Shown here one piece after another: positions 6,644 to 15,272 of a stretch of 62,939 bases of DNA; position 1 is the stretch's first letter, and each line of letters opens with the position of its first letter. Below the pieces are notes generated by a model. It saw only the letters and a list, made by a program, of their open reading frames with translations, was not told the origin of the DNA and ran no database searches. A program made the translations under genes and the position numbers. This stretch comes from Oscillospiraceae bacterium (GTDB lineage Bacteria; Bacillota; Clostridia; UMGS1810): contig JAJXRJ010000010.1 of assembly GCA_021629085.1 (NCBI GenBank), positions 1 to 62,939 of the forward strand, given 5' to 3'.

Positions 6644-9577
6644 ATGAAAAAAAGACTAATCCCAATGCTTGTGATTGCAGCCATGGTGATGACCATGTTT
6701 ACGCCATTTGCAATCCCGGGCGTATCGGCGGCAGATGTGTCTATCAACTTTGACAATCTGACGGCGTTTGTTGAAAAGACCGATTTCATCACCGGTGGGG
6801 CGTATAAAGCCGCCAATGTTTCGCTTTCAAGCGAGCAGGACCACACCACTGGCAGCGGCAAAAGCCTGAAATTGGTCGGCAGAACACAAAAATCCCACCG
6901 CGTGAAATTTATCAACGCTGTGACAAGCGATATGCTTGGCAAAGAGGTGACGGCGTCCTTCTGGGCCATGACCCCTGTTGACACCAAGCTGATGATTGGC
7001 GCGTTCAGCGATGTGAACACCACCTTTGCGATTGAAGCGTATGCCAAAGAGACGGTGGATATGAAGGCCAACACCTGGACCAAGCTCTCTGTGACGTTTG
7101 ACAACCAGGACCCGCTGATTACCCAAATCGGCGTTTCGCAGGACACGTATGACGGGGATGTGGCCGACACCATCTACATAGACGACCTGTTTGTGACGGC
7201 GAGCGGCAGCAGCGAGCCTGCCACAACCGGCCCGACCACCCCGGACAATCCCACCACCCCGACTACGGAAATCGAAACGCCTCCTGTGTCCATTCCCGGC
7301 AGCAAAACCGAGAATGTGCTGACCTTTGACAATTTGACCTCCGTGGAAGAGGGCAATATCGAAGGCGGCGGCGGCGCGTCTATCGTCGACTTCTCCCTCT
7401 CCTCCGACTATTACTACGGCGGCGCGGGCGAAGGCCAGTCCATTGGCTTTACGGGACGGGCAAACACCTATTCCAGAATCAAGTTTATGGACGCGTTTAA
7501 AGACCTGCCGCAGGAAGCGGGCACCAAGTACAACATCTCCATGATGGTGCGTATCGGCGACACCGCGCGGGTGGAGGCCGGGCAGTTTACCATCGGCGTC
7601 ATCACCTTCTTAGGGCAGGTGACCGCAGAAACCGGCGAATACTACTTTGACGAAAACTACCACTACACAGCAAAGCGCGGCGAGTGGACCAAAGTGGAAA
7701 TGCAGTATGTCAGCACCGGGCAGGAGGTTTACGGCGTAACGCTGGACCAGGTGGCCATCCCGGACGTTCCGCATGACGAATATGTGGTGTCCGATTTGTA
7801 TATTGACGACGTCACCGTAAAGGTTTCGACAGAAGACGTGCCCAAACAGCCGGTTTTGACCGACTTGGAGCTGCGCAATCTCGCAAACCTGGGCATTGAC
7901 GTTTTAATCAACGGCAACCGCATTTCGTTTGCAAACGATGTAAAACCCACCCTGGTGGACGACCGTACCTTAGTGCCGCTCAGAAAGATTTTTGAAAACT
8001 TAAATGTAGCGGTGTATTGGGACGAAGCGACCAGCACGGTGACCGCAAAGCGCGGGACGGATGAGATAAAACTCACCATTGGCGACAAAACCGCCTATGT
8101 AAACGGCGAGGCCGTTGAATTGGATGTGCCGGCACAGCTTTTGGAAGACAGGACGGTGGTCCCCATCCGGTTTGTTGCAGAAAGCCTCGGCTGTGTTGTG
8201 GACTGGGATGAGCAAAAACAGCAGGTAATTATCACGGCGGACAATGTGGCGAACGAAATTTACATTTACGGCGACAGCTTAAACCAGGAAATTTACGGTT
8301 TTGGCGCATCGGCCAACCACAACGCCTGGTATTTGATGAATGCATCAGAAGAGATGCAGCAAAGGACGTTAAAAGCGCTCTACGATGTGGACGAAGGCAT
8401 TGGCTTAAACATTGTGCGTCTGGAAGTAAACCCCTATACGCCCAATGACAAGTCCAACTTCAATCCGGAGTTCCAGTACACCATCAGCCCGGAAAAGGAC
8501 GTTTGGGATATGGATGCGGACGAACATCAGATTTGGTATTCCAAAGCCGCGCTGGAAATTGATCCCACACTGCAGTTTATGGCAACGCCCTGGAGCCCGC
8601 CCGCCTGGATGAAAGAAAACAAGTCGGTTGTGGGCAAAACCGAGGTGACCAACACACTGGCAAAAGAAAACTACGACTACTACGCCGAATACCTGGCAAG
8701 ATGGACCAAGCACTATAAAGACGATTTGGGCTTTGATATCAAATGGATGTCCATCCAGAACGAGCCCACGGCCAACACGGTGTACGCTTCGTGTATCTAT
8801 GGGCAAAACGACCTGCTGGATCTGACCAAAACGGTGGTCAACAAGTTTAAAGAAGAGGGCATCAGCACGCTGGTCGGCGGTCCTGAAGGCAGCTCGCAGG
8901 CTACTTCCAACGCGTATATGAACCAGTGGACACAGATGGATGAAGAATTTGTGCAAAATGACCTGGGCGTTGTGATTACCCACAGCTATGGCTATTCCGA
9001 CACCACGCTGGACGGCACCAACCTGGAACGGTTTAACCTGCCGCTCATCCAGACCGAAAAGTGTACGTCGGTAGACGAGAGAAGGGAATTTTCCAACGCA
9101 ACCCTGATGCGGTACGGCAATGAGATCCTCGACCACTTAAACCACAATTACAACGCGTGGTGCTACTGGTATGGGATCCGCAAAACCGACAACCTCGGCA
9201 CGCAAAACGGGGAGTCTTTGGTTGACTTTAGCGACACCACCAAAGAAATCTCGTTTGCAAGAGAGTATTATGCAATGGGCCAGTTCTCCAAATTCATGCG
9301 CCCGGGATATTACAGGGTCACTTCTTACAGCCACAATCCTGACGTCGCTGTGACAACTGCAGTGAATCCCGAAACGGGCAAGCTGGTAACGGTTGTCATC
9401 AACAATGGCACTTCCGATATTACCATGGCAGTCAACGGGTTTAGCGGCGCCGCTGCAAGCGTATACCGTTCGGGCGAGGGCGAAGACCTTGCAAAACTGG
9501 ACGATATTGCCATTGCAAACGGCACAGCGAACGTTTCGTTTAAAGCACAGACCATCACCACTTTGGTGGAACAATAA
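6644..9577 (+). CDS. Secreted GH30 glycoside hydrolase with two CBM-like and one stalk domain
   Basis: This 977-residue exported enzyme has a signal peptide (MKKRLIPMLVIAAMVMTMF). Two homologous carbohydrate-binding beta-sandwiches follow (about 28-185 and 225-410), joined by a Thr/Pro linker. A copper-amine-oxidase-N type stalk domain with paired DDRTLVPLR and EDRTVVPIR motifs (about 418-532) comes next, then a GH30 catalytic domain (about 545-977). The acid/base is probably E707 in QNEPT and the nucleophile E805 in QTEKC. GH30 members act on xylan, glucuronoxylan or beta-1,6-glucans; xylan is favoured here because a GH10 xylanase in this window carries the same modules. The start at 6644 is supported by the ribosome-binding site. 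Confidence 0.88.
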   Translation: MKKRLIPMLVIAAMVMTMFTPFAIPGVSAADVSINFDNLTAFVEKTDFITGGAYKAANVSLSSEQDHTTGSGKSLKLVGRTQKSHRVKFINAVTSDMLGKEVTASFWAMTPVDTKLMIGAFSDVNTTFAIEAYAKETVDMKANTWTKLSVTFDNQDPLITQIGVSQDTYDGDVADTIYIDDLFVTASGSSEPATTGPTTPDNPTTPTTEIETPPVSIPGSKTENVLTFDNLTSVEEGNIEGGGGASIVDFSLSSDYYYGGAGEGQSIGFTGRANTYSRIKFMDAFKDLPQEAGTKYNISMMVRIGDTARVEAGQFTIGVITFLGQVTAETGEYYFDENYHYTAKRGEWTKVEMQYVSTGQEVYGVTLDQVAIPDVPHDEYVVSDLYIDDVTVKVSTEDVPKQPVLTDLELRNLANLGIDVLINGNRISFANDVKPTLVDDRTLVPLRKIFENLNVAVYWDEATSTVTAKRGTDEIKLTIGDKTAYVNGEAVELDVPAQLLEDRTVVPIRFVAESLGCVVDWDEQKQQVIITADNVANEIYIYGDSLNQEIYGFGASANHNAWYLMNASEEMQQRTLKALYDVDEGIGLNIVRLEVNPYTPNDKSNFNPEFQYTISPEKDVWDMDADEHQIWYSKAALEIDPTLQFMATPWSPPAWMKENKSVVGKTEVTNTLAKENYDYYAEYLARWTKHYKDDLGFDIKWMSIQNEPTANTVYASCIYGQNDLLDLTKTVVNKFKEEGISTLVGGPEGSSQATSNAYMNQWTQMDEEFVQNDLGVVITHSYGYSDTTLDGTNLERFNLPLIQTEKCTSVDERREFSNATLMRYGNEILDHLNHNYNAWCYWYGIRKTDNLGTQNGESLVDFSDTTKEISFAREYYAMGQFSKFMRPGYYRVTSYSHNPDVAVTTAVNPETGKLVTVVINNGTSDITMAVNGFSGAAASVYRSGEGEDLAKLDDIAIANGTANVSFKAQTITTLVEQ

Positions 9578-9578
9578 G

Positions 9579-9613
9579 AAAAAAGCCGGAATCATTTGAT
9601 TCCGGCTTTTTTT
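9579..9613 (+). terminator. Rho-independent terminator after the GH30 gene
   Basis: A long stem of AAAAAAGCCGGAATC and GATTCCGGCTTTTTT with a 5-base loop begins two bases after the stop codon and ends in a T-run. Confidence 0.9.
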
Positions 9614-9670
9614 GTGCACAAAAGAAACCCCGGTGCGTACAATTTTTACATCCTTTCCAAAGTTTGAGGG

Positions 9671-9699
9671 TTGAGATATATTTCTGTATATGTTAATAT
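9671..9699 (+). promoter_or_regulatory. Probable promoter of the CAP-domain gene
   Basis: TTGAGA (9671-9676) and TAATAT (9694-9699) are spaced by 17 bases in a region of alternating TATA tracts, about 50 bases before the start codon. The strong AT bias makes other -10 registers possible. Confidence 0.45.
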
Positions 9700-9745
9700 A
9701 TATACTATGATATATACAATTGTGCAGTGCGAAAGGAGCCAAACC

Positions 9746-10603
9746 ATGAAGAGACGAATTTGGATGATAACCGCCATACTGCTGATGGTCATGGCGTTTG
9801 CAGGAATTTACACCCCGGTGCGGATGGAGGCGCCCATCCGCGTGACGGTGGACGGGACGGAACTTTCGTTTGACCAGCCGCCTGTTTTGGAAAACAGCCG
9901 CGTGCTGGTGCCGGTGCGTGCCATTTTTGAATCCCTGGGCGCAACGGTGGATTGGAACGAGAAACAGAGCCTGGTGACCGCCAAAAAAGGGACAGAAACG
10001 GTAACGCTGCAAATTGGCAGCAGGCTGCTTTATCAAAATGGCCAGCCTGTGTGGCTGGATGTGGCGCCCAAGCTGCAAAATGCCCGCACACTGGTGCCGG
10101 TGCGCGCGGTGAGCGAAAGCTTTGGTGCAAACGTGGCCTGGGACGAGGCGCAGCGGCATGTGGAAATTACCACATCCACCACGGAACAAACGCCTTCGGC
10201 GCCGGGGGATACCCAGAATGATTTTGCATACCGGGTGTTTGAGCTGGTAAATGCCGAGCGTGCCAAAAACGGCATTGCGCCGCTTGTATGGAGCGATGAT
10301 TTGGCGGCGGTTGCCTATGCGCACAGCAAGGATATGAACGACCGGCAATTTATGAGCCATAACAATCCGGACGGCAAGTCGCCGTTTGACCGGATGAAAG
10401 ACTATGGCCTTTCCTACAGCCGTGCGGCGGAAAACATTGCGGCGGGGCAAAAAACGCCGGAAGCTGTAATGCAGGGCTGGATGAATTCCGCCGGCCACAG
10501 GGCGAACATCTTAAACCCAGAGCTCAAAATGCTGGGCGTTGGGTATTATGCGGGCGATGGCCCATATGGAAGCTACTGGACACAGTGCTTTATGACCCAG
10601 TAA
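9746..10603 (+). CDS. Exported CAP (SCP/PR1, YkwD-like) domain protein with stalk domain
   Basis: This 285-residue protein has an N-terminal signal or anchor (IWMITAILLMVMAFAG). A copper-amine-oxidase-N stalk domain (about 30-145) has two NSRVLVPVR/NARTLVPVR-type motifs. A C-terminal CAP domain (about 165-285) shows the family signatures AYAHSKDMNDRQFMSHNNPDG, AENIAAG and GHRANILNPELKMLGVGY. Bacterial CAP proteins such as YkwD are secreted; their roles are poorly known and have been linked to cell wall and spores. The stalk domain is shared with the GH30 and GH10 enzymes here, suggesting common surface attachment. An aaaggagcc ribosome-binding site supports the ATG at 9746. It appears monocistronic. 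Confidence 0.88.
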   Translation: MKRRIWMITAILLMVMAFAGIYTPVRMEAPIRVTVDGTELSFDQPPVLENSRVLVPVRAIFESLGATVDWNEKQSLVTAKKGTETVTLQIGSRLLYQNGQPVWLDVAPKLQNARTLVPVRAVSESFGANVAWDEAQRHVEITTSTTEQTPSAPGDTQNDFAYRVFELVNAERAKNGIAPLVWSDDLAAVAYAHSKDMNDRQFMSHNNPDGKSPFDRMKDYGLSYSRAAENIAAGQKTPEAVMQGWMNSAGHRANILNPELKMLGVGYYAGDGPYGSYWTQCFMTQ

Positions 10604-10605
10604 TC

Positions 10606-10640
10606 AAAAAAAGGGCAGTTCATTGGAACTGTCCTTTTTT
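10606..10640 (+). terminator. Rho-independent terminator after the CAP gene
   Basis: The arms AAAAAAGGGCAGTTC and GAACTGTCCTTTTTT pair with one G-U and a 4-base loop, directly after the stop codon. It can also serve the convergent subtilisin gene. Confidence 0.9.
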
Positions 10641-10677
10641 GCTGGTTTGTGATGGGGTTTTATTTGCCGCAGGGGTG

Positions 10678-13600
10678 TTAATTGTGCACCATGGCGGATG
10701 CAATGGGCGTGAGGGTATAGGCCTCGTCCCCGCTTTGCGGCCAATAGTAATGGTTGCCCCGAATGACCATGGATTTTAGAGTGTAATCGCCGCCTTCCGG
10801 CAGATCGAAGGTTTGGTTGAGCGTGATGTGCACGGGGCCTGCACTGGTGTAATCCATCATAAAGTCTTTGGACGAAACTGCCACCAGGCCTTTTTGCTTG
10901 TCATATACAGAGGTGACAAGCTGCAGCGGGTATTTGTTGTTCGCCCCTTTGGAATTGTAAAAGGAATTGGTAAAGGAGATGGGGGCGGTGCTGTCCATAT
11001 AAAACTCCAGCGTCACCTTGCCGCCTGTGGGCATTGAGGAGATGTGCCTGCCGTTCCCGTCGAGGAGATGGGTGCCGAACAGGCGGAGCTCCGGCAGTGT
11101 ACTCAAAGAGTGTGGACGGGGAAACGAGCACTGCATAAGATTACCGTCACAAATGGCAAAGTACACGCCTTTATAGTTGAACACCTGCTCTATGGTTTGC
11201 CCGGCTGCAACCGATGCAATGGGGAACACGTCGCCGCTTTTGAAAATACCGTATACATAGTTGTCGCCGCCAAAGCCTGCAAGGAGGTTGCTGTCTTCAT
11301 AGGTGTAGAGCGCAATGTCTTTGATCTTGGTGCCGTCAATGTCGCACAGCTTGACGGGGCTTCCCAGTGTGAGGCCGCCGCTGGACGTTTTTACAATCCG
11401 GGTGTAGTAGACGGCGTTGTCACAAAGCAGATAGCAAAGGTCTTTGTCGTTGACAATCCGTTTAATTTGCGGTATGTTTTCTAATTTTGGCTCGTTTTCT
11501 TTAGTTGCATAAGCCCAGTTCTTTCCGCCATAGGTTGAGAGCCCGAGCACGGTTTTGCCGTCGTCATCGACTGCCGCGCCCAAATAGGCGCTGATGGAAC
11601 CGTCGGTGATATAGCGCAGCGCGGTGAACTGATAGGTGGTGGCAATGGGGGAGATGGTATCCGGCGTTAAATCCGGGTCGTTCACATTTAAGTGGTACAG
11701 CCGGTTCCCGGTGGTGGCAAAGGAAAACGCCGCACCGTCGCTGGCAAACGCCGTGATTTTGGAGCTTTCGCCCCAGTTGGGCAGCGTAAGCGCCGCATTG
11801 GGGCGAAACTGCGCATTGGCTGAAAAGATGATGGTGCCGGAATTGGAGGCCAGCGCATACGAATATACATCCCGCGCTGTCCCTTTGTTTTTAGGCATCA
11901 CTTCTGCATAATCATAGGCGTTTTTCACGCTCACGCCGCTGCCCGAAATCTTGATCTTCCCGTCTTCATATCTCACCTGCCGGACGGCCGTATCCCCGGC
12001 CAGCAAAAACTCGTCGTAGTCCAAAACGGGCATGTTTTTGATGCTGCCTTTTCCTAAATCCAGCCCGGCATTGGTATAGCGCACATCGCCGGGATACACC
12101 TGCACGGTATATTTGACATCTTCGGTCAAGGCGGGGTCTTCATCTGCAGAAACAAAAATGGAGACTTCGCCCGGGCTGACGGCGTACACCACGCCGCTGG
12201 ATGTAACGGTGGCAATGCTTGTGTCGGACGAGGTGTAGTGCAGGCGGCGGTTGACCGCGCTCAGCGGCATCGCCGCGGCGTCCAGCTGCTGGCATTCGCC
12301 CAGCTTCAGCTGGATATATTTTTCGTCCTGTGTCACCCGCGACACATACTGATATGGCTGCTCTGCACTGTTTCTTACCGCCTCTGACAGGTTGAGCGAG
12401 CCAAACCCGGTGTCAATGTCAAATCCCTCCTGCATCCGGTCGGTTGCGGAATATTTTAAAACCGCGGCAACCTCTTTTGGCGGGATGTCAGGCACGGCCA
12501 GCTTTACAAGCGCCGCCGCTGCCGCCACCATGGGCGTGGAAAAGGAGGTGCCGTTGGAATAGGACGTGCCGGCATCGCCAGTAACCAGGCTTTGGCCGCT
12601 TGCGTTGGTTGTGGTGGTGGAAAGCCGGGAGCCCGGCGCCACCAGGTCGATGCGGTCGTTATACTGCGAAAACGCACTGCGCTGGCCGTCTGCATCCATC
12701 GCGCCGACCGAGATGGCATATTCGGCGCTGGACGGGTATGTATAAGCGGACGAATAGTTGTTGCCCGCCGATGCGATAAAGGGGATCCCCGCCGCATAGG
12801 CACGGCTGATGGCGTCCTGGAAGCTTTCGGTGGTCGCGGTGGTGGACAGGCTCATGGTGATGACATCGGCGTTGTTTTGGATGGCAAAGTCGATGCCCGA
12901 AATGATGCGGGAAAGCGTGGAGCTGCCGTTGCTGTCTGAAACCTTCACCGGCATGATTTTGACGTCATAGGGGCCGGCCACGCCGCAAATGCCAACGCCG
13001 TTGTCGGCCTCCGCCGCAATGATGCCCGCAACCTGCGTGCCGTGATACATGCCCACATTGTCGTCCTCCACATCTGTGGAGTTGTCAACAAAGTTATAGC
13101 CCAAAATGTTGTTGGCGTTATCCCGCGCAAGCCGGTTTTTGAGGTCGGCGTGGTTGGTGGCAACCCCGCTGTCCAGCACTGCTACGGTTACGGTGCGGCT
13201 GGATGCGCCGTCCACGGTTTCCAAATAGTCCCACGCGTCTGCCGCGCCGATGGAATCCAAATACCACTGGCCGCTGTACCGGTCGTAGTCGTTGGGCGTA
13301 TCTGCCGCGCGGCTCTCGTTGTCGGAAGAAAATTCCGGCTCTGTGCCGTCCGGCACAACCGGGTCGGTGGTAAACGGCTGATTGTACTCCGCGTATTTGA
13401 CGTTTGGATCCAAAAGCAGGGAGTGGAGCGCGGATTGGGCCGCCGTTTCATCTGAAAATTGCAAGAGATAGACGTTTTCCGAGAGCTGGCTGGATGTCAA
13501 AACGTCTGCAATTTGCGTGACAGATGCCGCGCCGTTTTCGTAAAACCCCACCACCAGCTCATGGGAGACTGGCTGTGCGGCTGCGCTGTTGTTTCCCTGT

Positions 13601-13812
13601 GCGGGAATTTCAAGCGATGTAAGCGGGGTTTCTGCCGCGCTCTCAAATTCCGGCGCGTTATCTGGCACCGTGAGCGGCAGGCTGTCTTGCAGCACGCGCT
13701 CCTCCACCGTTTGAAGTTCCAGCACAGCAGGTTTTGCATCCTGTATCCCGGCAGCCTGCGCGCCAAGCGGCAGCATACAAAGGGTTACAAGATAGCACAG
13801 GGTCTTTTTCAT
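10678..13812 (-). CDS. Exported subtilisin-like S8 serine protease with Big2 and propeller-like region
   Basis: This 1044-residue protein has a signal peptide (MKKTLCYLVTLCMLPLGAQA) and an inhibitor-like propeptide (about 80-160). The S8 peptidase domain (about 175-475) has a complete triad: D214 in AVLDSGV, H257 in YHGTQVAG and S423 in NGTSFSTP. A Big2 Ig-like domain (about 495-570, ASVVYAVSPGEVSIFVS type) follows. About 450 more residues contain repeated strands that resemble a beta-propeller, then a terminal beta-domain. It is secreted and probably cleaves extracellular or surface proteins; the substrate is unknown. The only ribosome-binding site is a weak ggag. The gene follows the DUF4340 operon terminator by about 30 bases, so its promoter is not obvious. 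Confidence 0.88.
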   Translation of the reverse strand: MKKTLCYLVTLCMLPLGAQAAGIQDAKPAVLELQTVEERVLQDSLPLTVPDNAPEFESAAETPLTSLEIPAQGNNSAAAQPVSHELVVGFYENGAASVTQIADVLTSSQLSENVYLLQFSDETAAQSALHSLLLDPNVKYAEYNQPFTTDPVVPDGTEPEFSSDNESRAADTPNDYDRYSGQWYLDSIGAADAWDYLETVDGASSRTVTVAVLDSGVATNHADLKNRLARDNANNILGYNFVDNSTDVEDDNVGMYHGTQVAGIIAAEADNGVGICGVAGPYDVKIMPVKVSDSNGSSTLSRIISGIDFAIQNNADVITMSLSTTATTESFQDAISRAYAAGIPFIASAGNNYSSAYTYPSSAEYAISVGAMDADGQRSAFSQYNDRIDLVAPGSRLSTTTTNASGQSLVTGDAGTSYSNGTSFSTPMVAAAAALVKLAVPDIPPKEVAAVLKYSATDRMQEGFDIDTGFGSLNLSEAVRNSAEQPYQYVSRVTQDEKYIQLKLGECQQLDAAAMPLSAVNRRLHYTSSDTSIATVTSSGVVYAVSPGEVSIFVSADEDPALTEDVKYTVQVYPGDVRYTNAGLDLGKGSIKNMPVLDYDEFLLAGDTAVRQVRYEDGKIKISGSGVSVKNAYDYAEVMPKNKGTARDVYSYALASNSGTIIFSANAQFRPNAALTLPNWGESSKITAFASDGAAFSFATTGNRLYHLNVNDPDLTPDTISPIATTYQFTALRYITDGSISAYLGAAVDDDGKTVLGLSTYGGKNWAYATKENEPKLENIPQIKRIVNDKDLCYLLCDNAVYYTRIVKTSSGGLTLGSPVKLCDIDGTKIKDIALYTYEDSNLLAGFGGDNYVYGIFKSGDVFPIASVAAGQTIEQVFNYKGVYFAICDGNLMQCSFPRPHSLSTLPELRLFGTHLLDGNGRHISSMPTGGKVTLEFYMDSTAPISFTNSFYNSKGANNKYPLQLVTSVYDKQKGLVAVSSKDFMMDYTSAGPVHITLNQTFDLPEGGDYTLKSMVIRGNHYYWPQSGDEAYTLTPIASAMVHN

Positions 13813-13843
13813 TTCATCAGCTCCGTTTCGTTTTTACAGGTTC

Positions 13844-13887
13844 AAAAAGGCGCTGCCAAAAAGCCGTGTCGGACGATTGGCAGCGCC
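13844..13887 (-). terminator. Terminator of the ABC/DUF4340 operon
   Basis: Perfect 10-base arms GGCGCTGCCA (13849-13858) and TGGCAGCGCC (13878-13887) are followed, in the minus direction, by TTTTT. It lies between the DUF4340 gene and the subtilisin gene. Confidence 0.8.
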
Positions 13888-13913
13888 GGGCAAACAAGAA
13901 AAGCGTTTTGCGC

Positions 13914-15272
13914 TTACAAAAGCGCGTCTTCTAAGGCAGCACGCATTTCATCAATCCCTTTTTTGAGGGTGCTGAAGGAGGGGACGCCATCCTCTAAAAC
14001 CGCATAGCTGCGGTCGGTATCCGGATAGAACGCCAGCTCTTTTTGGGTGCCGTCGTTTAGCTGGTACAGGATGGTTACAACCGGGCTGCCTGACACCGGT
14101 TCGGTCCGCACGCCGCTGATGGAAAGCCCGATCACCGTCTGATAGAGGGGGGAAAACGCGTCTTCCGGCATGGTTTGGCCGTTTAGCGTATATGCTAAAA
14201 CCTCATCCCCCATGTCGTCGGTTTCCCCGGTTTTTGCAATTTCCATCTGAAAGGTTTTGTCGGCAAACGAGATTGTCACAGCCGAAACGTCGTTGACAGA
14301 CGGCACAAAGAGCAGCGAACTGATGAGCTTGGAGGCGTCAAGGCCAATAAAGCTTAAGCTGTCCTGCGCAACCGAGAACACATTGTTTGTGCCATCTATG
14401 CGCACGTAGTATTCCCCTGACACAAGCTGTCCAACAAAGAGCTTCTGGCTCTGGCCATCCATGTCTTCCAAATACACAAACTGTTCGCCAATGCCGTACT
14501 GGCTGTCGTCTGTGGGCGCATCGTCCACAAACTGGCTCACCGTTAGGGTTTCTATCTTGGACAATATGTTGGTTTGCACTTTTTCGGCGTCTGCCTCTTT
14601 TTCTATGGGTGCACGGAGGGTCCATCCTGCATTAGACGACCCCGCCTGGGTTTGGGTTCCCTGTTCTAATGAAATTTCCGGCCCGGGCCCATGGATCACA
14701 ATGCGGGCAAGGCGGCTGGTGTCCACAGAAAGGACGTCTGTTTCCCGATAGTCCACAAACGGCTTTCGCAAAGCGTTTGCCGTGGTGGATGGGATGGTGT
14801 AGATTTTCATCGCCCCGTCCACGTTTAAAAAGCGCGCGTTCTCCGCTGCTGTGCCGCCAATGCGGAATACCTTTAAGTTCCCGCTGCGCTCCTCCACCGT
14901 GATTTTTGCCGCGGGCTCCGAAAGCCCATAGTCGTCGAGCGAATCGGCAGCTTCTGTGGCAATGCTCTTTGCATTAAGCGGCGCAAACTCGCCAAACAGG
15001 GCGTCCACCGCCGCGAGATTTAACACAATGCCCGGCTGCCCTTCGGCCGAATAATCGCCGTTTGCGCCCTGCACAAAGGCAAACTGCGCCTCTGGCGTTT
15101 CCACTGTGATTTTGGCAAAGTCGTTTTTGTCGCCGTCATAGATGGTGATAATTTGAGATGCCTCGCCGTCCTGCCCGCCGCCGTCGGGATTATAGCTCAA
15201 CGCGGCGTAAATGCCGGCGGCCAGAAGCGCTACGACCAACAGGAGGATGACAATATTCCGTTTTGCAATCAT
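13914..15272 (-). CDS. DUF4340 domain membrane-anchored protein
   Basis: One N-terminal transmembrane helix (NIVILLLVVALLAAGIYAAL) is followed by a roughly 420-residue extracytoplasmic region with repeated beta-rich modules typical of DUF4340. The start is the ATG that overlaps the previous gene's stop as ATGA (15269-15272), so translation is coupled. DUF4340 proteins regularly accompany GldA/F/G-type ABC transporters, and the three upstream genes are exactly those. It may be an accessory subunit that works on the outer face of the membrane. Its substrate and biochemical role are unknown. Confidence 0.82.
   Translation of the reverse strand: MIAKRNIVILLLVVALLAAGIYAALSYNPDGGGQDGEASQIITIYDGDKNDFAKITVETPEAQFAFVQGANGDYSAEGQPGIVLNLAAVDALFGEFAPLNAKSIATEAADSLDDYGLSEPAAKITVEERSGNLKVFRIGGTAAENARFLNVDGAMKIYTIPSTTANALRKPFVDYRETDVLSVDTSRLARIVIHGPGPEISLEQGTQTQAGSSNAGWTLRAPIEKEADAEKVQTNILSKIETLTVSQFVDDAPTDDSQYGIGEQFVYLEDMDGQSQKLFVGQLVSGEYYVRIDGTNNVFSVAQDSLSFIGLDASKLISSLLFVPSVNDVSAVTISFADKTFQMEIAKTGETDDMGDEVLAYTLNGQTMPEDAFSPLYQTVIGLSISGVRTEPVSGSPVVTILYQLNDGTQKELAFYPDTDRSYAVLEDGVPSFSTLKKGIDEMRAALEDALL

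Noticed and set aside
9137..10498. A 453-codon open frame on the minus strand across the GH30 3' end and CAP gene
   Set aside because: Its translation is very rich in His, Arg and Phe, as expected for an antisense shadow. It spans a strong terminator and promoter of the other strand and has no ribosome-binding site.
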